NCBI RefSeq assembly: GCF_900497805.2
Contig: NW_020948983.1
Span: 19,831,029 to 19,895,028 of the forward strand
Reading direction: 5' to 3'
Source of the DNA: Vombatus ursinus
Taxonomy: Eukaryota; Chordata; Mammalia; Diprotodontia; Vombatidae
Length of the DNA stretch: 64,000 bases
In this document: one piece after another, positions 30,829 through 41,874 of the stretch
Position numbering within the stretch: position 1 is the stretch's first letter
Layout of the letters: each line of letters opens with the position of its first letter
Made by a program: the position numbers and the translations under genes
Notes under the pieces: generated by a model
Databases searched by the model: none
What the model was told of the DNA's origin: nothing
The model's input: the letters and a program-made list of their open reading frames with translations, nothing else

Positions 30829-32411
30829 ATTAGAGGAACAAGGAAAGAAATACTTTTTGTGACTATTGCTAGGGGAAGAATGCATGACCAAACAAAGAAG
30901 TGAGGAGATCACAGAAGAGAAAATGAGCACCATGATTATTTTAAAAAAAATAAAAGATTTTCGCACAAACAAAACCAATGTGTTTGAATTTTTTTTTAAG
31001 GCAATTGGGGTTAAGTGACTTGCCCAGAGTCACACACCTAGTAAGTATCAAGTGTATGGTCTGAGGCTGGATTTGAACTCAGGTCCTCCTGACTTCAGGG
31101 CCAGTGCTCTATCCACTGCACCACCTAGCTGCTCCTGTGTTTGAATTTAAAAAGGAAACAATTAACTGGGGGAAAATCTTTGCATCAAGCTTCTCTGATA
31201 AGTGTATCATATCCAAGATATGTAAGGCAGGAACTGATTCAAATAGACTAGAACAGCCATAATCAAGAAATAGTTAAAGATTATAAAGACAGTTTTCAAC
31301 AGAAAAAAAAATTCATCCTATCACCAACTATATTTTTAAAACGCTCCAATTACTAATAATTCAATAAATTAGAATTAGAGCAATTCTGATGTTCCACCTC
31401 ATACCCATCAGGTTACTGATGATGATAAAAAAGAAAAATGACAGTGAATAGAGGGTCTGAGGGAAGGCAGACACACTAATGCATTGTTGGTGGTGCTATT
31501 AATTGGTCCAGCCATTCTGGAAACCAGTTTGGAACTATGTACTCAAAGTCATTAAACTGGTCATAACCTTTTGCACAGTGATACAACCACCAGGTCTGTA
31601 CCAGAAAGATATCAAAGATAGAAGAAAAGGATCCATGTGTACAAAATATTCATAATAGCTCTTTTTGTTATAGAAAAGAACTGAAAACTGATGGCACCCT
31701 TACGTCGGGGAATGACTAAGCAAGTTATGATATATGAATATAATGGAATACTATTACACTGTAAGAAAAGATGAAAGGGACAATTTTAGAGAAGTCTGAG
31801 AAGAATTGTATGAATTGATGCAGAGTGAAGTGAGCAGAATCAGGAGAACAATTGATACGATAAAAATGACATTGTAAAGACAAGCTTTGCAAGACTTAAG
31901 AACTCTGATCAATGCAATGAACTGCCAGGATTACAGAGGACCTACGATGGAGCATTCTATCCATGTTCCTGAGCGACAGGTTATGGACTCAAAGTGCAGA
32001 ATGAGACATTCTTCGAACATGGCCTATGTGGGAATTTGTTTTGCTTCATTATGAATAATTGTTATAAGAGCTTTGTTTTTCTCTTTCCTTTTTGCAATGT
32101 GGGGAGGTGGGAGGACGAAGGGTTCAATACGGTTTTCAAAAGAGAAAAAAAAAGAAAGAAGAGGGTTATTAGAATATTTCTTTCGTAGAAGACAACAGAA
32201 GGAAGGCAAGAAGGAAACAAAGATAGGCAATACAACTTTGAAAGTTACATATTGAATTTATTATATAGTTAAAAAGAAAAAGCAAGATGTACATAACAGA
32301 GATTCCCAGCCTTATGTACAATTTTCTTTTTCTGTTTTACTTTGTATATGGAAATGTTCATTGTAATTGGTATTTAAGTTCAGAAGAAAAATGATAAAAA
32401 AAAAAACCACA
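30829..32411 (+). mobile_element. L1 LINE: ORF2 C-terminal part and 3' UTR
   Basis: 5'-truncated L1 in plus orientation. It opens in ORF2 ('aacaaattagaggaacaagg', 'atgcatgaccaaacaaagaa'), passes 'tggaaaccagtttggaacta', 'aatggaatactattacactg' and 'gatgcagagtgaagtgagca', and ends in the 3' UTR ('acatggcctatgtgggaatt') with an A-rich end near 32396-32407. The reading frame is decayed. It interrupts repeat copy B and is itself interrupted by a SINE. Confidence 0.75.
30992..31135 (-). mobile_element. WSINE1-like SINE inside the L1, with target duplication
   Basis: Reversed SINE: 'gcaattggggttaagtgact', 'tggatttgaactcaggtcct', 'tatccactgcaccacctag'. A perfect 13-base target duplication TGTGTTTGAATTT flanks it (30979-30991 and 31136-31148). 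The insertion is younger than the L1. Confidence 0.85.
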
Positions 32412-32660
32412 ATTTTTTAAAGGCCTGAAGAACTCAAGTTGGCCCCTGAGACTTGATTTTTGAACTGCCATGGATGATGCAAAGGCAGGGGAGCTGGGCT
32501 TAGCTGAATCAATTTGATGTCCTTGAAGAATACCCTTGTTGAATATCCTTCTCCTGCTATGACTAAGTTAATATCTTTCCTTAACTGTCAGATCTTCTAA
32601 GAGTGTTTAATTTCATTTCGGCATTGAATCTAAACTACCAGGGGGACTGACTTAGTCAGG

Positions 32661-33194
32661 ACTAGTCTGCAACAAATCTATCCCCTTGTACATACAGATA
32701 TACATTTTTATATTCAGACAACCTCTCGGGAAGCTAGGGGCAGGTGTTTCAAGTTCCCTAAGATTGGTGATTTCTGGAGCAGAACTATAGTGCCCTCATC
32801 CTCAGATAATGGGACTCTGATAAGTTCCATCCTCTTTTCTCCCCACCTCCTTGACTGAAAGAGGGGCAAGAGGGAAAATGGAAGGGAGGGAAGATTTTGC
32901 TTTTTCTACCCCTCCTCTTCTGCTTTTTGAAATTAGGCCCAAGGGGAAAAGTCACTTGAGCTGGCATCTGATCCTCACCCAGCTTTACAAGGGTGGGGCA
33001 CAGAGGGCTCTGGCCCTACGGTTTTATTGGGACCCCATCTGAGCCACCATTAATCACAAAACTTGGCTTTCCATAACACTTTTCTCAAGATTACATCAGA
33101 TTTTACTAGAGTCTTGGGAGTTGAAGGAGAACAATGAGTCAGAGGGGCCTTAGCCCCTGAATACAGGAGGCTCTGGGTCCTAGAAACCCCAGGC
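32661..33194. other. intergenic, no feature seen
   Basis: Unique-looking with purine-rich patch 32850-32900. No gene. Confidence 0.4.
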
Positions 33195-33270
33195 AGATGT
33201 ATACTAAGCAATCATTAAACATTTGTTACGCACCCACTATGTGCCAGGCACTGTGTTAAGTACTGGTATA
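33195..33270 (-). mobile_element. L2 LINE 3' end, antisense
   Basis: 'aatcattaaacatttgttac', 'ctatgtgccaggcactgtgt' is the reversed L2 tail. Confidence 0.65.
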
Positions 33271-34344
33271 TAGGGGGAAAGGGTTGGACCACCAATGTTA
33301 CTTCTTCCTGAGCGGCAAAGTCCGCTGATTCCTACCTCCCTAAGCCCTTGATCCAGATCTCTACTAAACTAAGGGAGCAACCCCACTTCCCAACCCAGGG
33401 TCCAATTCCCCCATCTCCTCAGGGAACCCAATTGCTGTTCCAGCCTCACTCAGGAGGCCAAGTCCAACAATAGCTGATGAGGTGGGCTCTCTTCTAACTA
33501 TTAAGAACTCAGTGGCAGGGGGCCATGGAAGACACGAGCTTGCTAAGTCTCTGCCAGATTCCCTGGGTAGAGTGACTTCAGTGTCATGTGGGGGGTTCCA
33601 GTGAGACATTCTGCCCGTGAGGTGGTACCATGAGGCATTCTGCCTGAGTCGGCCTGCAATGGCTGGCAAGGGAAAGAGGGATGGGAGAAAATAGTATTTT
33701 TGGCACCTGGAAGCATATCTTCTGGGTTCATCATGCTTTCTTCCCTCGCCCTACATGCTCAATGTGAAAATGAGGGCAGAGCAGGGATGGGTTGGGGTCA
33801 TACGCCTCCTGGTACAGCAGCCTCCCATCAGGAAAAAGTAGGTGTCGATTTCAGATTCCTCCTCCCTAGCCCCACTCCCATACACACATACAGCAGAGGG
33901 GTAAATAGGCAGCCTATGGGGACTCCATCCTTTAAATGTCTATGAGGATATTGAGGGGTATCATTGGCCACTTAAAAGTCAATGCCCAGTGGAGAAACGA
34001 ATTCAAGAAATGTCCTAGGAGGGTAACATGAGGGTTGAAGGTTACTCATCCCTTTCCTCCTCCACCCCAAAGATGTACCCAGATCATGTCAGTCTGGGTT
34101 TCCACTGAGCTCTCAGCAGATCACTCCCCTTTTCAAAGGGAGTACCTCCCACTGTTAGAGGAGGAAACTTTGACCTTCATGCTGTCATGGACCCTTTGGC
34201 AGTCTGGTGAAGCCTATGAATCCCTTCTCAGGATAACGTTTCCAATGTTTCAAAATAAAGACAAAGGAAACTATTCTGAAATGTAGTTCTAAAATGTATC
34301 TTGGACTTTGGATAAGGAGCACCTGATTTAAATGCTCAGTCTGA
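33271..34344. other. intergenic, no feature seen
   Basis: Contains a short doubled phrase around 33598-33640 ('gaggcattctgcc' against 'gagacattctgcc'). No gene or named repeat. Confidence 0.4.
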
Positions 34345-34479
34345 CCTAATCTAACTCAGATCAATCCACAATCTGGCCCCAGCCTACTTTTCCAGTATTG
34401 TCTCCCACTACTCTCCTCCTTTCATTTTGTGCTCCAGGCTGGTCTTTTCACTATCCTTGGCATATGCCCCTAAATCAGC

Positions 34480-34650
34480 ATGAATTTCTGAGAAGATTTG
34501 GAGTACAAAGATCTGGATTCAAATTCAGATTTCACCACTTACTAATTGTAGGTCCTTCAGTAAGTCACTTTGCTGCTTCATTTTCCTCATGTCTGAGATG
34601 GGGATGATGATATTTGCCTTGCCTACACCACAGGGTCATTCTGAACCTCA
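34480..34650 (+). repeat. MIR-type SINE within L2
   Basis: 'tggattcaaattcagatttc', 'accacttactaattgtaggt' and 'cagtaagtcactttgctgct'. Confidence 0.6.
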
Positions 34651-34667
34651 AAATTAGATAACACAGG

Positions 34668-34816
34668 GGGTGGTTGGGTGGTGCAGTGGATAGAGCTCCG
34701 ACCTTGGAGTCAGGAGGACCTGAGTTCAAGACTGGCCTCAGACACTTGACACTTACTGGCTGTGTGACTCTGGGCAAGTCACTTAACCCCATTGCCTAGT
34801 AAAAAATAAAAAACAC
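34668..34816 (+). mobile_element. WSINE1-like SINE with target duplication
   Basis: 'ggtggtgcagtggatagagc', 'cttggagtcaggaggacctg', 'ctctgggcaagtcacttaac', ending 'ccccattgcc' plus an A-rich tail. AATTAGATAACAC (34652-34664) and AATTAGGTAACAT (34817-34829) form an 11-of-13 target duplication. It sits in the tail of the MIR copy. Confidence 0.85.
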
Positions 34817-35019
34817 AATTAGGTAACATACACAGTATTTTTATGTCATTATTCTCACTCCAAAAACCTGCTATCAAAATTCTTTCCAGATTGATCGCCA
34901 AGACCCAATTGAAATCCCCTTTCCTCCATGATGTCTTTCTCTCTTCTCTGCTCCTATGGGAATTTAGAGTCTGTGCCATATATTCAGTTCTGAGCACATG
35001 CTACCTGGTGGTATGAATT

Positions 35020-35380
35020 ATTTCTTTAAAAAAAAGCTAAGTAAAATCTTTATTGGTGTTCTTTTAAAAAGCATCTCTGTCATTTCCTAATGACCTACCT
35101 CCGAAGAACCCTCCTTTGAAACAAAGTACTACAAAGCAAAACAAATGAACATATTAACTGCATCTGACAACATATGCCACATTCCAAACTTATAGTCCAC
35201 CACCTTTCTACTGAAAGGAAGGAAGCATGCTTCACCAACAGTTCATTCAAGTCACAATTAGTCATTGCATCAATCTGAGATTTGATGTCTTTTAAAGCTG
35301 TTGTACTTGACATTATTATGGTCATTGTGTAAATGGTTCTCCTGATGTTCCACCTCAGGGACATTCTACTACTTGCATTG
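35020..35380 (-). mobile_element. L1 3'-end fragment, antisense, within L2
   Basis: Reversed tail 'taaaatctttattggtgttc', then 'atatgccacattccaaactt' and 'ctttctactgaaaggaagga', as in 36430-36640. Confidence 0.6.
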
Positions 35381-35555
35381 ATCTACTTTTTCAAATCTGG
35401 ATTGTTCACCTGGATGGTAAAAACTCTGTGAGTTCCCTAGAGGAAAGGGGGAGAGTGGTAAGGCTATGTCTTTTCCTTCAAGGTGTTTCCCACAGTGGAG
35501 CCAAGCACAGGGCTGGGTGCAAAAGAATTCAGTAAATTTTGATCAGTGTTTTAGA

Positions 35556-36419
35556 GACAGTTATAGAACCTGGAGCCAAGGGTTTTAGTGGTATTCAGAG
35601 ATCTGAAGATTAGAGAGAAAAAGACTGAACTGATTGATTAGATGGATGGACTGTGGAACTGGACATCCTTCTGGCTGAGTCCTGATACCATTCTTGGGTG
35701 CTAGGGTTCCCACGGGAGAGGACAAGGGAGCCCCACCCTGCTTGGTGAAACAGCCTTTCCCTTTGTGTGTGTGTGTGCGTGTGTGCTCGCGTGTATGTGT
35801 GAACAGATCTAATTGAATCCTTATTCCTCGCTAGAGGTGGGGCCAGGGGAGAGGGGCTCCAGATGTTGGTCACTCATTAGAGTGCTTCAAATGAGCCCAA
35901 ACAATCAAGTCAGCAGAGGCTGAACTCAAGTTATAGCCATCCTGTGGGCATAGTAGGCAGCTTGGAGAAGTAGGAGGGGGAAAGGGAGAAGGAGGATGAG
36001 GAAGAGGTGGGGTGGGGAGGGCAGGAGAAAGGGAAAGGAAGGAAGGAGAGAGGAGAGAAAGAGCACAGACGTGGGTGAAGCCATCACCTGAAAGAATGTG
36101 TAAGTCATCTTTCGTGATCTTGAGTTTGTCACTGTTAATGATCTCCCCACCTCCAAGGAGAGGTAAGAGAGCTTCTCACTGAGCAGAATCAGGGGCTGGA
36201 AAAACTGGTTGGGGAAGAGGGGATGAACACACCAACACACACATGCATAATTCAAAATAGCAGATAATCCAAAAGTCATTTCTCTCTAGCTCTGGAATGC
36301 ACGACCTCTGCACCTTAGTGTAAGTAAACTCAGTATGTGAAAATCCAGACTTGCAGACAGATAAGGAGTCTAGGGAGAGAGATCTTTGTTTTATAAAAGA
36401 ATTTCTGTCAAGGATCTGT
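35556..36419. other. intergenic with simple sequence
   Basis: A GT-rich run (35763-35805) and a polypurine tract (35966-36068). No gene. Confidence 0.5.
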
Positions 36420-37215
36420 TATTTTTTTTAAAGGTCTATTGATGTCTTTTGTTTTTACACCCTAGTCTCTTTCCAGGAACCTCATATGGAACTCTCTTTG
36501 GTAACATAGAAGAAAAAACAGTTCAACATCAACCTACGTAGCAAAAACATCTGACAACTCATGAAATGTGCCATATCTGTAGTCCCCACCTCCACTCCAC
36601 TCCCCACTTCTCTACTAAGATGAGGGAAGTATGTTTCATTATTAGCTTTCTGTGGTTACAATTACAATTCTTCTGAATTCAGATTTTCAAGTGTTGCTTT
36701 CACTGACATAATTGCAATCATTGCATATGTCATTCTCCAGGTTCTGGTTGCTTCACTCTGCATCAGTTCATATAGGTCTTTCTATTCTCCTATAACTTGA
36801 TAAGAAATATCTTACAGTGCAATAATATTCAATTACAAGCATATTTCACAATTTATTCACCCATTCCTCAGCCTACAGGCACCTACTTTTCTTCCTTCCC
36901 CATTTTTTTTGGCTAACACAAAGAGTAATTCTATGAATATTTTTGGACATAACAGGTCTTTTATTCCCGTGGCTATACTCAATAGAGGGACTGATGGGTT
37001 AAAAGACATGAACAATTTAGTAACTTTTCTTGCATAGCTCCAAATTCTTATCCAAAAAGTTGGTAATGATTAGCAGCTCCATCAACAACGTATTGGTGTG
37101 CCTTCCTGTATTATTTCAATCTTTTACCATCTTTGCCAATTTGATGGGTGTGAGGCAAACCTCAGATTTATTTTAATTTGCATTTCTCTTATTTTAAGAC
37201 TCCTTTAAATATTCA
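36420..37215 (-). mobile_element. L1 ORF2 3' region and 3' UTR, antisense
   Basis: Runs from the reversed 3' UTR ('ggtctattgatgtcttttgt', 'tactaagatgagggaagtat') into ORF2 ('cactctgcatcagttcatat', 'ttcacccattcctcagccta', 'cagctccatcaacaacgtat', 'ttgatgggtgtgaggcaaac'). Confidence 0.7.
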
Positions 37216-37269
37216 TTCAGCTTTCAGAAATAGGGAGGGAATTTCATTTCTAAAATGAAATTCAAAATT

Positions 37270-37440
37270 CAAAATAAAGTTGGAAGGGACCTTTAGAGAT
37301 CATTTAGATATCATTTTATATGGTCAGAAAATTGAGACCAGAAAGACTTACATGACTTGGCCAAGTTAACACAGGTATTAAGTTGCAAACACAGGTCATT
37401 ACATCCACAAAGCTCCTATTCATTCCATTACAACATGACG
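37270..37440 (-). repeat. THER1/MIR-type SINE, antisense
   Basis: 'aaagttggaagggaccttta', 'gaaaattgagaccagaaag', 'cttggccaagttaacacagg'. Confidence 0.6.
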
Positions 37441-37654
37441 CTTTTTCTCAATTTATAAAAACTTGATTCACAATATTTTCCCCTGAAATATAACTATTGG
37501 ATGAAATGAGGAGTATCTGCAAGTAGACTTAATTGATCTTTTTTCTTGAAGTTTGCCTTCTTAAATATTATTAATAACTATTATTATCAATATTAATTAT
37601 TCATAATATATGTCATTTTGCTTTGATAAACATCATTGGTTGGTTTCCTTCACA

Positions 37655-37765
37655 GAGACATATACTGTTATTCTTATAGCTGGAAGGGACCAGAGGTCAT
37701 CAGGTTTAGTTCCTTTGTTTTATGGATGCTAGGCACAGGGGACAGATTACCTAGCATTAAATATT
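37655..37765 (-). repeat. THER1/MIR-type SINE fragment, antisense
   Basis: 'atagctggaagggaccagag' and 'gttttatggatgctaggcac'. Ends just before a CA microsatellite. Confidence 0.5.
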
Positions 37766-37771
37766 TGCTGT

Positions 37772-37799
37772 AAAACACACACACACACACACACACACA
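37772..37799 (+). repeat. (CA)n microsatellite
   Basis: About fourteen CA units. Confidence 0.9.
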
Positions 37800-37805
37800 G
37801 TGGCT

Positions 37806-38035
37806 ACAGACAGCTAGATGGTGTAGAGGAAAGAATGTTAGACTTGCTGGTCAGAAAGACCTTTATTCAAAAATTGCCTTAAATAATTACTAGTGGTGTG
37901 ATCCTTAACCTCTGCCTACTTCAGTTTCCTCATTTGTAAAACTTTGGGACAATAACATTATTTATTTCCCAGTGTTGTTAGGATAAAACAAGGTAAGTGC
38001 TATATAAATCTTAGCCATTATTATCAATCTACTAT
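37806..38035 (+). repeat. MAR1-type SINE
   Basis: 'cagacagctagatggtgtag', 'ttagacttgctggtcagaaa', 'gcctacttcagtttcctcat', ending 'aaatcttagccattattatc'. Confidence 0.7.
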
Positions 38036-38269
38036 AGATAATGGGAATCTGACTTTATTATTTTTTTCAGGTAGATTCTGGTTCCATGTCTGAGCTCTTT
38101 CAAATGGCCAAAACCAAATTCTTGTTTCTATGAGACTCTTCACTCTTTGGTTTCTATAATGAATTAAAGGTTCTGAAGGGAGTTGCAAACTTTTGGGGGT
38201 ATTTTGTGAATTTGGGAGTGAATTTGAGAGAGTTCAAGTATTCTGTTTTAGGTGATGGGATCACTTGTC

Positions 38270-38530
38270 TATAATTACTAACTTTGTAACCTTGGACAAG
38301 TCACTTAACTTCTTGAGCCTCAGTTTCTCATCTATAAAATGGAGACACTACCCACTTTACAGGGTTGCTGTGATAAAGTATCTTGAAAATCATAAACTGA
38401 TACATAAATGCAACCTATTATTTTTATCATAGTTATTCCTTGCTATGGTGCTTCTGGTTAGGTGACTCGTCGAAGGTCACACAGGTAGCAGGAGGTCAAG
38501 TAGGCAAAGCAAGGACTTCTATTTTGAGAT
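38270..38530 (+). repeat. MIR-type SINE copies, plus then antisense trace
   Basis: 38270-38415 reads 'aaccttggacaagtcactta' and 'cagtttctcatctataaaat' in plus orientation. 38455-38530 reads 'ggttaggtgactcgtcgaag' and 'ggtcacacaggtagcaggag', an antisense MIR core. Confidence 0.6.
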
Positions 38531-39589
38531 CCTGGACAATCCCATCAGCATCCCTACCTCCACCCCAGATGCATTGTCTCCTACAAGTGGGAGACAAGGT
38601 TCAGTCTTTCTTCACTTGAATGAGGAAATAGGGCAGTGACTTAAGTTAGATAGTGCTGACCTGCATCTATGAAGATGGAGACAAAGCTCAAATGGTGGGA
38701 TGGTGGCCCTTGAGTGATTAGGAATTTTATAACTTGAAGGTAGGATAAGCTTAACAAGCACACTAGAAGTGGATCTCCTGGTGAAAAGTTTAAATGAAGA
38801 AAGCTCAAGCTGAGAGGGGCTTTCCCCAAGAAAATGAAGATAGAACCAATCTTTTTGAGTTGGGAGTAAAAAAAAAAAAAAAAGGCAAATTTGGCAATGT
38901 GGAGAGTCACTCAGACCTTGTTGAGCATATGAAAGAAGAAATAATGAAATGAATGGAAAAGAGGCTTGAATCTGTAAGTCTCTCAAATAGTGGCAAAAGT
39001 TTGGAGATTCAGAGACAATGATTAAGGTGAATAGGACATTAGACAGAGGAAAGAGTTTTAAACATTCAGAGATCTAGAGAGAAACCTATGTTGAGGATAG
39101 CATTAATTTGGGTTGGATCTGGAATCCATCTGGTCCTCTGGGAAGCAGTGGGTCCTAAGCCTTGGAAGTTCTCGTAGTCCTGTGTCAATTGTGTGATGCT
39201 GGGCTGGTTGTTCTCTTGTCACCTGCCTCTATTTCTCCAAGAGTCACAAAGGAATGAACATAAGTTCCCCAAGGATGTGTCTTGCTGCTTGTTCTAGGTA
39301 GACCCTAGCCACACATCTTAGACAAGAAATCAATAAAGATTTTGAAATAGAGATGGGGATAATGATGGAGATGGAGGTGAGGCTAATTCAGATGAGAATG
39401 AAGATAAAGACCCGAGTCATTCATCTAAACAAACTTTTTTTAGTGCCTCCTGTATGTGAGGTGAAAATGAAGAAGATAATTGTTGAAGTTAGAAACTTTA
39501 TCATATTATGAAGACACATATGAAGATGATGACAGATGCTCTGTTAAAAATCCCTATCACATTGAAAGGACATTATTTCAGGCTCTTCC
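38531..39589. other. intergenic, no feature seen
   Basis: An A-run at 38868-38883 and GATGA-rich simple sequence around 39350-39410. No gene is supported. Confidence 0.4.
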
Positions 39590-39770
39590 CTGTGAGAGTA
39601 CAGTGGCAGCAGAAAGAGCATGTGGTTTCTCTTCAGAGCACTTGGGTTCAAATCTCATCTCTGATGTGCATGACCTAGGGCAAGTCACGTGTCTCAGTTG
39701 CCCTTCTTTAAAAGTGAAGGAATTGGGCATAGATGACCTTTAAGGTCCCTTCCAGCCATAAATCTATGAT
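39590..39770 (+). repeat. THER1/MIR-type SINE
   Basis: 'cttgggttcaaatctcatct', 'acctagggcaagtcacgtgt' and the THER1-like end 'taaggtcccttccagccata'. Confidence 0.7.
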
Positions 39771-39784
39771 ATTTTCAAGAGATC

Positions 39785-39880
39785 AGTTATTAGTTCAAAC
39801 CCGCCTCAAACTATTAAGTGTGTGACCCTGGGCAAGTCACCTAAGCTTGATTGCCTCCAAAAGAAAAAAAAATAAAGAAA
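39785..39880 (+). mobile_element. WSINE1-like SINE, 3' part
   Basis: 'aagtgtgtgaccctgggcaa', 'cttgattgcctccaaaag' and an A-rich tail. Confidence 0.65.
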
Positions 39881-39892
39881 AGAGACAAGCTA

Positions 39893-40142
39893 TTAGAGGC
39901 TAGATGGAACAAGAGATCCCTGAACCTGGAGTCAGGAAGACCTAAGTTTAAATGTTGCCACAGGTACTTACTAGCTATGTGAGCCTTGACAAGTCACAAC
40001 CTCTGTCTGTCTAAAATTCACAATCTGTAAAATGGGAATACTTAAGTGAGGATAAAATGACACAGTATTTATAGAGCCCTTTGTAAACCTTAAAGTGCTA
40101 GCTTTCAACAAAACCATGAAATGCTAGCTATGATGATGATTA
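39893..40142 (+). repeat. MAR1-type SINE
   Basis: 'gaacctggagtcaggaagac', 'taagtttaaatgttgccaca', 'agccttgacaagtcacaacc', ending 'tgctagctatgatgatgatt'. Nearly full length. Confidence 0.7.
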
Positions 40143-40264
40143 AATGTTTTGCTTCAGCTTGCCCGTCCAGAATGCTGGTGTTGTCTTGGCCCTGTTTCAT
40201 GGGGATCTACCCCAAACTTTGTCCCTTTTTTCCTCTTGTTGCCTTTGCCAACTCCTGACCTGGA

Positions 40265-40425
40265 TCTTGGGAGGGATCTTTAAGGTCAAGTCCACCTCCC
40301 TAATTTCATAGATCCAAGGAGGTTAGGTGACTTGCCCAGCATCACCTAGATAGCAACGGGCATAATGGGACCTCCAATCCAGGTTCCTCTCTTTTTTACT
40401 ATACCATAATGCCACCTAATTAGAT
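40265..40425 (-). repeat. MIR-type SINE, antisense
   Basis: 'aggttaggtgacttgcccag' and 'cactatgccacct'-like end ('tactataccataatgccacc'). Confidence 0.6.
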
Positions 40426-40554
40426 CTTGATCACCAGCATCCTTACCTGCACTTCAGGTATATTGTCTCCTTCCAGCTTTGTTGATTGTCACTAGTCTCC
40501 AAGATTCCTACTTCTTCACAACCCCATGGGAGCAGGACCTAGAGAGATCCCAGT

Positions 40555-40640
40555 CAACACTAATTAAGCACCTTCTTTATATAAAGTACAGTACTAGGGC
40601 AATGAAGCAATGATGATGGAGACAAATGAAACAATTATAG
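40555..40640 (-). mobile_element. L2 LINE 3' end, antisense
   Basis: 'aacactaattaagcaccttc' and 'agtacagtactagggcaatg'. Short and diverged. Confidence 0.45.
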
Positions 40641-40845
40641 CAAATGGGATGTTAGACCTGGAAAGGCCCTTAGATGTAATCTGATCATTTTAAAGATTAC
40701 AAAAATGAGGCACAGAAATGTCAAATGATTTATCATAAGCTCTTCCCTTCCCTGGACCTCAGTTTCTTTCTCTATAAAATGAAGGAGTTAGATTATTAAT
40801 CTCTAAAGACCTTTCTAGCTTTATATTTTATAACAGTAAGTCTCT
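40641..40845 (+). repeat. THER1/MIR-type SINE pieces
   Basis: An antisense start ('gttagacctggaaaggccct') joined to a plus-strand end ('ggacctcagtttctttctct', 'acctttctagctttatattt'), so two abutting fragments in opposite orientation. Confidence 0.5.
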
Positions 40846-40894
40846 TGTGGTGGTAACACTGTTTGAAAAATCTGAGCATTATCTCTGAGGTACT

Positions 40895-41275
40895 CAGTGT
40901 TCAACTGTTTAAGAAATGCCTCAAACAACTCCAAAAGACTCACAATGGAAAATGCTATCCACATCCAGAGAAAGAACTCTGGAGTCTGAATGCAGATGGA
41001 AGCATACTATTTGCTCTCCTTTTTTTTTTGTTGTTGTTTTGTTTTGTTTTGTTTCTTCTTTCTTGTGCTTCCTCCCATTAGTTCTAATTCTTCTTTACAT
41101 CATAACTAATGTGAAAATATGTTTAATATGAATGTGTAAGTAGAGCCTACATCAGATTGCATGCCATCTTGGGGAGGGGGGAGGAGAGAGAGGAGGAGAA
41201 AATTTAAAACTCAAAAGCTTATGGAAGTGAATGTTGAAAACTAAAAACAAATAAATAAATAATTTGAAAAAAGAG
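40895..41275 (+). mobile_element. L1 3' UTR with A-rich tail
   Basis: 'ctatccacatccagagaaag', 'tgaatgcagatggaagcata', 'ttgcatgccatcttggggag' and 'agtgaatgttgaaaactaaa', then an AAAT-rich tail. This is the common marsupial L1 3' end, well preserved and so probably among the younger insertions here. Confidence 0.7.
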
Positions 41276-41454
41276 AGATGCCTCAAGATGCTCTCTTTCA
41301 CTCCCTTCTCCTAGACCAAGGTCATGCCATCTACTCTGCATGGAGTATTCAGCCCTTGCACTTAGTTCTCACTGACAAGTAGTCAGCTTCCTAGACTTTC
41401 TAGGCTGATCCAACCTAGAAATGATCTAGGCTGATCTAGGTGGAACTTATCTTT

Positions 41455-41565
41455 CTTTGTTTTTAAAATAATTTTATTTTTATTGCTACCTTATTTTTTT
41501 TACATCCCATTCATTTATGAATATATTCTTTCCTTACCCATTGAGCCATCTCTTGTAGGAGAAGA
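41455..41565 (-). mobile_element. L1 3'-end fragment, antisense
   Basis: Reversed tail 'taaaataattttatttttat' followed by 'attgagccatctcttgtagg'. Confidence 0.5.
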
Positions 41566-41760
41566 GACAGGGACTAGACCTATGATTTCATTGGTATAGA
41601 GAAGTGGAGGATGAGGAAACTCCCTCTAACCAACCTTCTCTGCCATTTATGGTCTTAGTCATCCAGAAAATGAAGAGATTAAGTGATTTGTCCAAGGTCG
41701 TACAGCCAGTATGTATCAATTTCAACCAGGTCTTCCTAGCTTCTATATACTATACCCCCC
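41566..41760 (-). repeat. THER1/MIR-type SINE, antisense
   Basis: 'gaagagattaagtgatttgt', 'ccaaggtcgtacagccagta', 'caaccaggtcttcctagctt'. Confidence 0.6.
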
Positions 41761-41874
41761 TGCCTCTTTCATCCTTGGTAATAAAGATTAAAAAAGAAAA
41801 AGGGAAAAAAAACATTTTGACAAAACCAATAGGTGCATCTATCCTGAGGGACCTTATCTTTCAATCACTCAATT

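Larger units (their letters stand above)
30742..32660 (+). repeat. direct-repeat copy B, split by an L1
   Basis: The left piece (30742-30828) matches the start of copy A and the right piece (32412-32660) matches the rest. The 1.6 kb between is an L1 carrying a SINE. Treat as a fossil of the same unassigned family as copy A. Confidence 0.5.
34345..35555 (+). mobile_element. L2 LINE 3' region, dispersed into pieces by later insertions
   Basis: Three colinear plus-strand L2 pieces are visible: 34345-34475 ('aatctggccccagcctactt'), 34865-35000 ('ccaagacccaattgaaatcc') and 35405-35555 ('agccaagcacagggctgggt'). They are separated by a MIR-type SINE, a WSINE1-like SINE and an L1 tail. Order and spacing agree with one L2 copy, though separate copies cannot be excluded. 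Confidence 0.5.

Noticed and set aside
35763-35805. Regulatory Z-DNA element
   Set aside because: An ordinary imperfect GT microsatellite like several others in the window.
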